Origin: Niveispirillum sp.
GTDB lineage: Bacteria > Pseudomonadota > Alphaproteobacteria > Azospirillales > Azospirillaceae
Direction of reading: 5' to 3'
Assembly (NCBI GenBank): GCA_016463045.1
Contig: JAEMSB010000126.1
Coordinates: 1-9,667, forward strand
DNA: 9,667 nucleotides
How positions within the stretch are numbered: position 1 is the stretch's first letter; each line of letters begins with the position of its first letter. Below, one piece after another: positions 1-7,773 of the stretch. The notes beneath the pieces were generated by a model that worked only from the letters and a program-made list of their open reading frames with translations, ran no database searches and was not told the origin of the DNA. The position numbers were made by a program, and so were the translations under genes.

Positions 1-1392
1 GATCTCTTCCGTTGACCGCGTGGTCTGCGTCGCCAGGTTCTTCACCTCCGACGCCACAACGGCAAAGCCCTTGCCGGCATCGCCGGCCCGTGCCGCCTCG
101 ATGGTGGCGTTGAGCGCCAAAAGGTTGGTCTGCTCGGCAATATCGCGGATCAGGTTGGCCACACCGCCGATCTGATCCACCACTTCCGACAGGCTGTCGA
201 TGGTGCCGCGTGTGCGCCGGCTGCGCTCCACGGCCTGACCCGACAGGCTGGTGGCATGCGCCACCTGAGCGCTGATCTCATTGATCGACGCCGTCAGTTC
301 TTCGGTGGCGCCGGCCACCGCCTGGGCATTGGCCAGGGCGTGCATGGCGGCGCTGGCGACATTGGCGGCACTGTCGCGCACTTGGGACGCGCTGTCGGCC
401 ATGGCGGCAGCGGCGCTGTCCATATCCTTGGTTTCCACGGCAATGCCGTCCACGCTGGCCCGGCTTTCGGCCTCCACCGTTTCTGCCATGTGGCGCAGGG
501 CGGTACGGCGATGCTGCTCGGCCGCCGCCTCCTTTGCCTGCTGCTCATCGCGCAGGCGGGCGGCATCGGCGGCACTGTCGCGCAACGCCTCGATGGCGTG
601 CGCCATATCGGCCAGCTCGTCATGCCGGTCGGCCATGGCCGGCACCGCCACCTTCAGGTCCCCGCGTCCGATCCGGGTCAACGCCCCTGTCAGCCCGATC
701 AGCGGCATGACGACATTGCCGCGCAGCGCCAGCAGCACCACAACGGCGATTGCCACCCCAACCCCGGCCAGCGCCAGGATCAGCCAGGTCAGCTTGGCCG
801 CAATGGCGTCAGCGGCGGCAAGCTCCGTCTGCATCTTCTGCTTGGCAGCCTCGGCCACCTTGCGCACATCGTCCGCCACGGCGTCCAGTTCGGCTGACAT
901 GCCATCGGTTTCGCCGACAAAGGCGCCCATCAGCATGTTGCCCACCTCCGGCCCGCTATTGACATAGGCCTTCGCCATGGCCGTCCCCTTGGTATAGAAG
1001 TTCGCGACGAACCCCTCCACCCGGCCCAGCGCCGCCTCGACCTCGGTCAATCCCATGCCCGCCGCGTGTTTGCGTGCCGCACTCATGTTGCGCAGCAAAT
1101 CGTTGCGGGCCTTCTCCGCCTCCTCGAACCCGGTATCCAACCCCTCCAGCCCGCGCGTCGCCGACACGTCGGTCAGCCAGAGCTGCACCCGCATCACATC
1201 ACCGCGAATATCCTTCACCATGGTGACCAGCGTCAGGGCCTGATCGGCGGCGCGTTCGGCGGCCTGCTTGGCAACCGCGACCTGCGCACGCTGCTGGCTG
1301 GCCCCGATGGCCATCACGACCGCCGCAATCAGCAGCAGCGCCAGGATGGCCAGGTTAGCCAGCAGGATCTTCATGGAGAGGTTGAGACGCAT
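1..1392 (-). CDS. Methyl-accepting chemotaxis protein (C-terminus cut by window edge)
   Basis: This is a membrane chemoreceptor that would pass ligand signals to CheA/CheW and so to the flagellar motor. I translated 464 residues with no stop before base 1. After a short basic N-terminus there is a hydrophobic helix at about residues 8-28. A mainly helical, probably periplasmic sensing region follows at about 30-200, then a second membrane helix at about 201-224 and a HAMP linker at about 225-270. A long coiled coil leads to the conserved hairpin tip at about 415-464, where IAEQTNLLALNATIEAARAG and EVKNLA are diagnostic of the family. The return helix, with the rest of the methylation sites, is missing. 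The ATG at 1390-1392 has an AAGGGG ribosome site seven bases upstream (1400-1405). The gene is divergent from the GPH symporter, so a sugar-type ligand is possible but unproven. I could not assign the sensing domain to a named family. Confidence 0.95.
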   Translation of the reverse strand, partial: MRLNLSMKILLANLAILALLLIAAVVMAIGASQQRAQVAVAKQAAERAADQALTLVTMVKDIRGDVMRVQLWLTDVSATRGLEGLDTGFEEAEKARNDLLRNMSAARKHAAGMGLTEVEAALGRVEGFVANFYTKGTAMAKAYVNSGPEVGNMLMGAFVGETDGMSAELDAVADDVRKVAEAAKQKMQTELAAADAIAAKLTWLILALAGVGVAIAVVVLLALRGNVVMPLIGLTGALTRIGRGDLKVAVPAMADRHDELADMAHAIEALRDSAADAARLRDEQQAKEAAAEQHRRTALRHMAETVEAESRASVDGIAVETKDMDSAAAAMADSASQVRDSAANVASAAMHALANAQAVAGATEELTASINEISAQVAHATSLSGQAVERSRRTRGTIDSLSEVVDQIGGVANLIRDIAEQTNLLALNATIEAARAGDAGKGFAVVASEVKNLATQTTRSTEEI

Positions 1393-1485
1393 TGAAAGGC
1401 CCCTTGTCATACCGGGTCGTGAGGCTTGGTTGGTTAAGAGGGAGGTAACATAAGCGTCTCATGATTGAAACAACCGCTGCCCCTT

Positions 1486-1515
1486 ATGCCGGGGAAGGGT
1501 GCCATCCGCCGGCAT
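1486..1515. repeat. Inverted repeat ATGCCGG-N16-CCGGCAT in the divergent intergenic region
   Basis: The arms at 1486-1492 and 1509-1515 are perfect 7-base complements separated by 16 bases. The repeat lies about 95 bases upstream of the chemoreceptor start and 100 bases upstream of the symporter start, so it could be a regulator site serving either gene, or a hairpin in a leader. In GC-rich DNA such a repeat can arise by chance. No convincing sigma-70 or sigma-28 promoter was found in 1393-1615 to anchor it. Confidence 0.3.
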
Positions 1516-1573
1516 CGGGGATAAATGCCCCCTCGACCAAGCCTTGCCGACCGCGTAACGTCCGCCCCTAAGT

Positions 1574-1588
1574 CCGGTAACAAACCGG
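1574..1588. repeat. Small dyad CCGGT-AACAA-ACCGG upstream of the symporter
   Basis: Five-base perfect arms (1574-1578 and 1584-1588) surround a five-base centre and end 27 bases before the symporter ATG. The position suits an operator or a leader hairpin for the transporter gene. The dyad is short and could be chance. No match to a specific regulator's consensus is claimed. Confidence 0.25.
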
Positions 1589-1615
1589 GCACCGGGAGGG
1601 TTCAAGCGGGCGACC

Positions 1616-2974
1616 ATGCGGACTTTGGGTCTCAAGGCCAAGATCGGCTATGCCGTGGGCGATTTCGGCCTCAACCTTTATTGGCAGTCGCTGCTGCTGT
1701 TCATTCTGTTTTTTCAGATGGATGCGCTGGGCCTGTCGGCAATGGATGCCGGGCTTTCCTATCTGATCGCGTCCGTCTGGGATGCGGGCATGGACCCGCT
1801 GATGGGCATCATTTCCGACCGCACGCGGACCCGGATGGGCCGCTACCGGCCTTTCATCCTGTTTGGCACGGTGCCGCTGGCCTTCGCCTTCTGGCTCTGC
1901 TTTTCGCCGCCCGCCTTCCTGGTGGCGGGATCGGCGGGGATGATGCTGTTCGCGACCGCTACGCACATGCTGCTGCGCACCTGCTACGCGGTCGTGGCCA
2001 TCCCTTATTCTTCGCTGACCGCCGCCATGACGCGCGACAGCGACGAACGGGCCAGCCTGACGGGCTGGCGCATGTTGCTGGCCTTTGCCGGCTCCACCTC
2101 CGTTTCGGCCTTGCTGCCGCTGCTGGCCGGCTGGTTCGACAGCTATAGTCAGGCGGCGGCCTGTATCGGCGCCCTGGCCGTGCTGGCCCATGTTGCCTGC
2201 GCCCTGTCGGTGCGTGAACTGCCGCCGCCCGCCACGGTGGCGGAACCGGCCCATCTGGGCCTGCGCGCCGATCTGGGGGGGTTTTTGCGCGGCGTGCTGC
2301 GCAACGGGCCGCTGCTGCGACTGCTGGCGGCCACGGTGGCGCTGCACCTGTCGCTGGGCCTGCTGATGCGCAATGTGCCCTTCCTGCTGAAATATGATCT
2401 GGGCGGCGACGCCACCCTGACGGCCCAGGCCCTGACATGGTTTTCAGCCGCCGGCATCGCCGCCGTGCCGGCCTGGGTCTGGGTTGCGCGATCCTGGTCC
2501 AAGGGCATCTCCTGGCAGGTGGGCAGCGCCATGGTCATCGCGGGCGGCATCGCGCTCGCCTTCACCCCACCGGGCAGCCTCTGGCTGACGCTGGCCTGCC
2601 TGACGCTGATCTTTTTTGGCCATGCGGCGCATGCCGTGGCCATGTGGTCCATGCTGCCCGACGCCGTGGATTACGCCCATTGGCGCCACCGCCGCCGGGA
2701 CGAGGCCAAGGTCTATGGCCTGGCCTCGCTGATCTTGAAGCTGGCTTTGGGCGGCTCCGCCTTTCTGGGCGGGCTAGCGCTTGATGGTGTCGGCTATGTA
2801 CCGGGCGCCGTACAGGCCCAAGGCACCCTGACGGGCTTCCGCCTGCTGGCCGGCCTCGCCCCGGTTCTCGGCCTGGGCCTGTCCATGCTGGCGGTCGCCG
2901 GATATAGCCTGAACGCCGAACGGCATGGCCGGATACAGGCTTTCCTGGGGCGCCGGGCGGACCGGCTGCAATGA
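1616..2974 (+). CDS. GPH-family (MelB-like) sugar:cation symporter, MFS_2
   Basis: This is a 452-residue inner-membrane transporter with about twelve hydrophobic segments, the normal length for the glycoside-pentoside-hexuronide:cation symporter family. Family motifs appear in order: GYAVGDFGLNLYW (11-23), WDAGMDPLMG followed by SDRTRTRMGRYRP (55-79), IPYSSLTAAMTRDSDER (129-145) and MLPDAVDYAHWR then RRDEAKVYGLAS (346-371). Asp56 and Asp60 correspond to the helix II cation-site acids of MelB (Asp55/Asp59). The residue just before the IPY motif, where MelB has Asp124, is Ala128, so sugar binding may differ. The family usually moves glycosides, pentosides or uronides with Na+ or H+; the substrate cannot be read here. 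The start is ATG at 1616, with GGGAGGG (1594-1600) upstream at a rather long spacing of 15 bases. The gene stands alone: its neighbour upstream is divergent and the one downstream is convergent. Confidence 0.93.
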   Translation: MRTLGLKAKIGYAVGDFGLNLYWQSLLLFILFFQMDALGLSAMDAGLSYLIASVWDAGMDPLMGIISDRTRTRMGRYRPFILFGTVPLAFAFWLCFSPPAFLVAGSAGMMLFATATHMLLRTCYAVVAIPYSSLTAAMTRDSDERASLTGWRMLLAFAGSTSVSALLPLLAGWFDSYSQAAACIGALAVLAHVACALSVRELPPPATVAEPAHLGLRADLGGFLRGVLRNGPLLRLLAATVALHLSLGLLMRNVPFLLKYDLGGDATLTAQALTWFSAAGIAAVPAWVWVARSWSKGISWQVGSAMVIAGGIALAFTPPGSLWLTLACLTLIFFGHAAHAVAMWSMLPDAVDYAHWRHRRRDEAKVYGLASLILKLALGGSAFLGGLALDGVGYVPGAVQAQGTLTGFRLLAGLAPVLGLGLSMLAVAGYSLNAERHGRIQAFLGRRADRLQ

Positions 2975-3055
2975 CGGAGTTTGAAACAGGACCTTCAAAG
3001 GGAAAGTGATCTCAACAATCGCCAGCACCCGACACCGGTCAGCGCCAACGCGGCT

Positions 3056-5950
3056 CTACGTCGCCGCGCGCACCGCCGCCGCCAGCCTGTCCCAGGTCGC
3101 GGGCGCCAGGGCCAGGAGCTGGGCGCCAAGCCTTGCCACGGTGTCGATGTCCGCCTCGCGCAGGGCCTGTTCCAGATCGCGGCTCAGCCGGACCAGTGCC
3201 TTGCACCCGAACCCGCCCGACGTGCTGATCATATCGTGGATATCGCGGCCCAGGGCCACCCTGTCCCCACCATCAAGCGCTTTGCCGATACGGTCCAGAC
3301 GGGCGCGGGAATTATCCAGGAACTGGCCCAGCAGCCGCTCAAAGGCGGCGGCCCCCATCATCTCGCGCAACTGGCGGACGGTGGCCAGATCCAGGTCACC
3401 CGCCTCCACCGTCACTGCCGGTTCCGCCAGGGCTGCGGCCCCCGCCGCCCGGCGCCGGTCCAGCCAAGCCCGCACCTTGGTCAGGAATTCCTGATATTCA
3501 ACCGGCTTGGAGATGTAATCATCCATGCCGGCTGCGCGGTATTCAGCCTCCACCCCCGTCATGGCATTGGCCGTCATGGCGATGATGGGGATGCCGCCGC
3601 GCGGCCCGCCCATGGCGCGGATGCGGCGCGTGGCCTCCAGCCCGTCAACGACGGGCATCTGTACATCCATCAGCACCAGATCGTAATCCCGCGCCTCCAG
3701 CGCCGCCACCGCCTCCCCACCATGGTTGGCGATATCGACACGGTGGCCGGCCCCGGTCAGCATATGCAGCGCCACCTGCTGGTTCACATAATTATCCTCG
3801 GCCAGAAGGATGCGCGCCCCTTCGCCGGCCAGCGCCACAACGGCGCCGGTGGGCGGCGCTGGCACCGGCTTCTCGGCAACCGTCACAGGCTGCCCACCGC
3901 GCAGCACCGCGATCAGGTCCTGGCGCAGCACGGGCTTGTCCAGCGTGGCATTGATGGCCGCTGGCCCCGCCGCCACCCCTGTCATGGACCGAAGCATGAT
4001 CAGCCGCGCCTGGGGCAGCATTCCGCGCAGCCGCTGCGCCACGCCGGCCCCGGTTTCCGCCACCACACCCAGGTCCAGCAGCACGATGTCGGGCGACAGC
4101 AGGCCCGCTGCGATTTCCGCCACCCCGTCGTCGGTTGCCTCTACCCGCACCCGCAGCCCCAGGCGTGACAATTCACGGGCCAGCGGCGCCCGCACGATCC
4201 CTTCCGGTACCAGCAGCAGGGCCAGCTTCCCAGCCAGATCGGGCAGCGGGGCCGGATGCACCGCCGCCTCTTCTGCCGCCGCCAGCGCGATGGTGAACCA
4301 GAAGGTCGACCCCGCCCCGACAGTGCTTTCCACCCCGATGCGCCCGCCCAGCAGACCGACCGTCTCCCGGCAGATGGCCAGCCCCAGGCCAGTACCCCCG
4401 AACCGCCGGCTGACGGAACTGTCTGCCTGCACGAATTTCTCGAACAGCCGGTTCACGGCGTCGGGCGGAATGCCGATGCCGGTATCGATGACCTGCGTAT
4501 CCAGGGTCAGGACGCCGCCCGCCCCCTCATGCACCGCAACGCTGACCGTGACACCGCCCTTGGCCGTGAACTTGATGGCATTGCCGATCAGGTTCAGCAC
4601 AACCTGCCGGATACGGGTTGGGTCGCTGACGGCGGTGCGCCGGGCCGATGGATCGATATCCAGGACCAGTTCGATCCCATGCTCGGCGGCCTTCGGCGCC
4701 ATCAGCAGGGCCGTCTCCTCGAACAGCTTGGCCACATCGAATTCGATATGTTCCAGCGTGACCTGATTGGCCTCCAGCTTGGAAATATCCAGGATATCGT
4801 TCAGCAGGCTCAGCAGCAGCTTGGCCGATGACCCGACCAGTTCCGCCGAATGCCGCTGTTCGGGCGTCAGGGCCGTGGTCAGCAGCAATGTATTCATGCC
4901 GATGATGCCATTCATCGGCGTGCGCAGCTCATGGCTCATATTGGCCAGGAATTCGGACTTGGCGCGGTTGGCCGCCTCCGCCTGATCCTTGGCGCGGGTC
5001 AGTTCCACCTGCGCCTGGGTCAGCTCGCGGTTGGTCTTTTCCAGGGCGTCGGCCAGGGCCGCCCGCGCTTCCACCAGCCTTTTATCCTCATGTGCGCGTT
5101 CCAGTTCCCGCTCCTTGGCGCGGAACTCCATGGAAATGCGCAGATTTTCCTCATGCAGCAGCTTGCGGCGCAGCAGGGCGCGGATGCGCGCCTTGATGAT
5201 CTCGATATCGTTGGCCTTGGTGACATAATCGTCAGCCCCGGCCTCCAGCCCGCGCATCAGGTCGGTCTTGCTGTCGCTGGCGGTCAGCATGACGATCTGG
5301 AACAGTTCCTCGCGCCGCCGCCGCACGCCGTCCAGGCGACCGCACAGTTCCACCCCGTCGATCTCCGGCATGTTCAGATCGACGATGACACAGTCGAAAC
5401 TTTCCGTTTCCGCCCGTTCCAGGGCCTCCTTGCCCGACAGAAGCGGGACGACATCATGCCCCTCCTCCTCCAGAATCCCGCGCAGGAATTCCAGAAAGGT
5501 GGGGCTGTCATCGACGATCATCAGCCGGCATTGCCGCAATGCCTGGGCCGAGGCATGGAAATCCGTACCCGGTCGGCGTTTCAGCAGGGCATTGATGCGG
5601 GCCGGCAGCAGGTCACTGTCGGCGGATTTCGGGACATAGGCGTCGGCACCGCTTTCGATACCCCGGAACTCCGCCTCCGCCGTCACCTCATCCGTCAACA
5701 TGATGATGGGCAGCTGGCGCGTGCGGACATTCAAGCGGACGCGGCGGATGAATTCATCCCCGCTCATGCGCGGCAAATGGTAATCGACCAGCAGCGCATC
5801 CGGCAGGGCGCCGTTCAGCTTTTCAAGCGCATCCTCGGCTGTGGCACAGACTTCCGCGGTCCAGCCCTGGGCGGCCAGCGTGATTTCCATCTGCAATGCC
5901 TGCGTGGGGCTGTCCTCCACGATCAGCAGATGTGGCGCCTCTGTGCTCAT
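3056..5950 (-). CDS. Soluble hybrid histidine kinase, REC-REC-HisKA-HATPase-REC(degenerate)-REC-HPt
   Basis: This is a 964-residue cytoplasmic kinase with no membrane segment, PAS or other classical sensor. REC1 (about 7-125) keeps E12/D13, D56, T86 and K108. REC2 (about 141-260) keeps D147/D148, D191, T223 and K245. A charged coiled coil (about 262-330) leads to HisKA with H340 in NMSHELRTPMNG. The HATPase has N453/N457, the G1 box DTGIGIP (489-495) and the G2 box GGTGLGL (518-524). A receiver-like fold at about 574-685 has lost the usual acid pair. REC4 (about 712-832) has E718/D719, D762, T793 and K815. The HPt (about 855-960) has H905. Phosphate probably runs H340 to D762 to H905 and on to another receiver. 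The ATG has AAGGGG four bases upstream (5955-5960). The gene follows the diguanylate cyclase by 106 bases, suggesting one operon. It converges on the symporter gene, 81 bases away, with no obvious terminator. Confidence 0.95.
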   Translation of the reverse strand: MSTEAPHLLIVEDSPTQALQMEITLAAQGWTAEVCATAEDALEKLNGALPDALLVDYHLPRMSGDEFIRRVRLNVRTRQLPIIMLTDEVTAEAEFRGIESGADAYVPKSADSDLLPARINALLKRRPGTDFHASAQALRQCRLMIVDDSPTFLEFLRGILEEEGHDVVPLLSGKEALERAETESFDCVIVDLNMPEIDGVELCGRLDGVRRRREELFQIVMLTASDSKTDLMRGLEAGADDYVTKANDIEIIKARIRALLRRKLLHEENLRISMEFRAKERELERAHEDKRLVEARAALADALEKTNRELTQAQVELTRAKDQAEAANRAKSEFLANMSHELRTPMNGIIGMNTLLLTTALTPEQRHSAELVGSSAKLLLSLLNDILDISKLEANQVTLEHIEFDVAKLFEETALLMAPKAAEHGIELVLDIDPSARRTAVSDPTRIRQVVLNLIGNAIKFTAKGGVTVSVAVHEGAGGVLTLDTQVIDTGIGIPPDAVNRLFEKFVQADSSVSRRFGGTGLGLAICRETVGLLGGRIGVESTVGAGSTFWFTIALAAAEEAAVHPAPLPDLAGKLALLLVPEGIVRAPLARELSRLGLRVRVEATDDGVAEIAAGLLSPDIVLLDLGVVAETGAGVAQRLRGMLPQARLIMLRSMTGVAAGPAAINATLDKPVLRQDLIAVLRGGQPVTVAEKPVPAPPTGAVVALAGEGARILLAEDNYVNQQVALHMLTGAGHRVDIANHGGEAVAALEARDYDLVLMDVQMPVVDGLEATRRIRAMGGPRGGIPIIAMTANAMTGVEAEYRAAGMDDYISKPVEYQEFLTKVRAWLDRRRAAGAAALAEPAVTVEAGDLDLATVRQLREMMGAAAFERLLGQFLDNSRARLDRIGKALDGGDRVALGRDIHDMISTSGGFGCKALVRLSRDLEQALREADIDTVARLGAQLLALAPATWDRLAAAVRAAT

Positions 5951-5980
5951 CCGGCCCCTTGCCCCGGCTACACCCGTACA

Positions 5981-5996
5981 CCCGCACGGTTGCGGG
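5981..5996. other. GC-rich hairpin CCCGCA-CGGT-TGCGGG in the leader of the kinase gene
   Basis: Perfect six-base arms with a four-base loop sit in the 106-base gap between the cyclase stop and the kinase start. On the minus strand, where both genes lie, the hairpin is preceded by a purine-rich run and not followed by a U-tract, so it is not a convincing intrinsic terminator. It could be a leader or processing structure that adjusts kinase expression relative to the cyclase, or chance. Confidence 0.3.
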
Positions 5997-6056
5997 CCCT
6001 CCCTTTCCTTTTAAGCACTTCCATCGGCGGTTGCCACACCGAATGCCAGGAAAGGC

Positions 6057-7679
6057 TCACGCAGAGGCGGAGATGGAGCCGGAAACATGCACGCGGTCGC
6101 GCCCGGCCCGCTTCGCGAAATACAGCGCGGCATCGGCGGAAAGGTTCAGGGATGCAAGATCGCCCGTCTCGCTCAGGCCGGCCACGCCGGCGCTGTAGGT
6201 GACATGGAACAGCTTGTCATCGGCGCCCCGGAAGCCCACGGCATGAAAGGCCTTGCGCAGATTATCCAGAATGTGGGCCGCTTCCTGCGGGTTGGTGCGG
6301 GGCAGGATGACGGCGAATTCCTCGCCCCCGTACCGGCCCACAATGTCGCTGCGCCGCAGTCGCTGACGCAGCAGGCGTGACAGCGACCGCAGCACCCGGT
6401 CCCCCGCCGCATGCCCGTGCTCGTCATTGACCCGCTTGAACCGGTCGACATCGATCATGGCAAAGGACAGGGGCACCCCTTCCCGCCGGGCACGGGCCAG
6501 TTCCGTCGCCAGATGTTCCTGCACCATGGCATGGTTCAGGGCGCCGGTCAGGCTGTCACGGGCCATCATGGCGTGAAGCTGCCGGGCGCGGCGCACGCGG
6601 GCGCGCACCTGTTCCACCAGCTTGGCTGCCTTAATCGGCTTGCGCAGCAGATCCTCGGCCCCAAGGTCCAGCGCCAGCCGCTTGTCGGTCAATTCCTCGT
6701 CCGCTGTCAGGAACAGGATGGGCAGCGACAGCATCCCTTCCTGCTGGCGCAGCACGGCGGCCAGTTCCAGGCCGGAGCAGCCCGGCATGCGGTTATCCAG
6801 CAACAGAAGATCAGGCAGGAAGCGGCGAATATGGTCGATGGCCCGCACTGGGTCGGCCAGTACCTCCACCTCCATGCCGACCGCGCCCAGCGCCGTTGCA
6901 TATTCGGCGGCGACCAGGGCGTCATCATCGACCAACAGCACGCGATAGGGCCGGACGCTGTCACGCCCGATGATCTGGTCTAGCCGTTCGGCCAGGACCG
7001 CCGGGTCCACGGGTTTGACCAGATACCCGGCACCACCCGCCCGCACGGCCGCCAGCCGCGCCTCAAAATCATCACGGCCCGACAGAAAGATGGTGGGCGG
7101 AACCGGTCCTTCCGCCGACAGGCTGGCGACGACGTCGCTGCCGGCATCAGTATCGGGGCCGCAGATGATGTCGACCAGCATCGCCTCAGGCGCGCAGGTC
7201 CGGACGGCATTGGCGAAACTGTCGGGATCGGCAAAGGCGATGGCGTGATAGCCATAGGGGCGGAGTTGCGCCACCAGTTCACGCGCCTGCACCGTATCAT
7301 CTTCCAGAAGATAGACGGTGATTTCCTCGGCGCGTACGCTGGTTTCCTCCTCCGATATTTCGGGAACCGGGCTGGTCGCGACCTGTTCGCCCAGACGCAG
7401 GGCAAGCGCCAGGGCCGCATCGATGCGGGTGGCCGCTTCCTCCTCCCCCGCCACCAGGGCGCGGGTCGCCTGATCCAGCTGGCGGGCGGCCTCTGCCAGC
7501 TCCGTGAAGCCAAAGGTGCTGGCCGATCCGATCAGGCCATGCGCCAGACTTGAAAGCCGGCGCGCATCGCCCGCCGCCTGCGCCAGCGCGGCCAGACGCT
7601 CGGGAAGCATCAACACATATTGTTCACGAATTTCCCTTTGCCGGGTGGCAATGGAAACAGGTGGAATCGGATTGTTCAT
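6057..7679 (-). CDS. Diguanylate cyclase, HPt-REC-REC-GGDEF (PleD-like with an added N-terminal HPt)
   Basis: This 540-residue soluble enzyme is predicted to make c-di-GMP from two GTP. Residues are numbered from the ATG at 7677-7679. An N-terminal HPt-like domain (about 14-100) has H47 in AHGLIGSAS. REC1 (about 120-238) has E126/D127, D170, S200 and K222. REC2 (about 246-365) has D251/D252, D295, T325 and K347. The GGDEF domain (about 370-536) begins with RDSLTGALN, has the metal-binding Asp410 in IDVDRFK and an intact active-site GGEEF at 451-455. RRSD at 442-445 is an RxxD inhibitory site at the PleD spacing, so product inhibition is expected. REC-REC-GGDEF is the PleD plan; the fused HPt is the extra element. 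A TTG lies one codon upstream of the ATG; neither start has a strong ribosome site, and I prefer ATG. The kinase gene follows on the same strand and a receiver gene is divergent. Confidence 0.94.
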   Translation of the reverse strand: MNNPIPPVSIATRQREIREQYVLMLPERLAALAQAAGDARRLSSLAHGLIGSASTFGFTELAEAARQLDQATRALVAGEEEAATRIDAALALALRLGEQVATSPVPEISEEETSVRAEEITVYLLEDDTVQARELVAQLRPYGYHAIAFADPDSFANAVRTCAPEAMLVDIICGPDTDAGSDVVASLSAEGPVPPTIFLSGRDDFEARLAAVRAGGAGYLVKPVDPAVLAERLDQIIGRDSVRPYRVLLVDDDALVAAEYATALGAVGMEVEVLADPVRAIDHIRRFLPDLLLLDNRMPGCSGLELAAVLRQQEGMLSLPILFLTADEELTDKRLALDLGAEDLLRKPIKAAKLVEQVRARVRRARQLHAMMARDSLTGALNHAMVQEHLATELARARREGVPLSFAMIDVDRFKRVNDEHGHAAGDRVLRSLSRLLRQRLRRSDIVGRYGGEEFAVILPRTNPQEAAHILDNLRKAFHAVGFRGADDKLFHVTYSAGVAGLSETGDLASLNLSADAALYFAKRAGRDRVHVSGSISASA

Positions 7680-7714
7680 CAACAGTTCCGCGGATGGCGG
7701 TGGTTTACGGTTGC

Positions 7715-7744
7715 ATTCTATGCCGGCACCAGGAACCCTGTCGA
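7715..7744 (-). promoter_or_regulatory. Putative sigma-70-type promoter for the cyclase-kinase operon
   Basis: On the minus strand, TCGACA (7739-7744) is followed after 18 bases by TAGAAT (7715-7720). Each box differs from the classical -35 and -10 consensus at one position. Transcription would begin near 7708, giving a leader of roughly 30 bases before the ATG at 7679. Two copies of GGAACC on the plus strand (7732-7737 and 7750-7755) flank the -35 box. Position and spacing fit well, but alphaproteobacterial promoters often depart from this consensus. Confidence 0.45.
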
Positions 7745-7773
7745 GGCATGGAACCTGCCATAAAGGTTGGGTT

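Noticed and set aside
256..967. Two overlapping plus-strand open frames opposite the chemoreceptor
   Set aside because: The minus strand encodes the HAMP and signalling region of a chemoreceptor continuously. The plus-strand products have biased composition and no motifs.
1426..1454. TTGGTT-N17-CATAAG as a promoter for the symporter
   Set aside because: Only seven of twelve positions match the consensus, which is close to what chance gives in a search of this length.
2980..2999. Inverted repeat TTTGAA-N8-TTCAAA after the symporter gene, considered as a terminator
   Set aside because: The stem is AT-rich and weak, and no T-run follows on either strand, so intrinsic termination is not supported.
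5981..6016. Hairpin plus pyrimidine tract on the plus strand, considered as a terminator
   Set aside because: The pyrimidine tract follows the hairpin only on the plus strand, where no gene is being transcribed. On the minus strand there is no U-tract.
4850..6202. Long plus-strand open frame (450 codons) opposite the kinase gene, with others at 2981-4168 and 3810-4766
   Set aside because: These are antisense shadows caused by high GC at third codon positions. Their translations are Arg/His/Gln/Pro-rich with no recognisable domain, and the opposite strand encodes an unmistakable kinase.
7750..7773. GGAAC followed by GGTT, considered as an EcfG-type stress promoter for the receiver gene
   Set aside because: The spacing is 15 bases, shorter than the expected 16-17. 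The start of transcription would fall on or after the ribosome site at 7774-7778.
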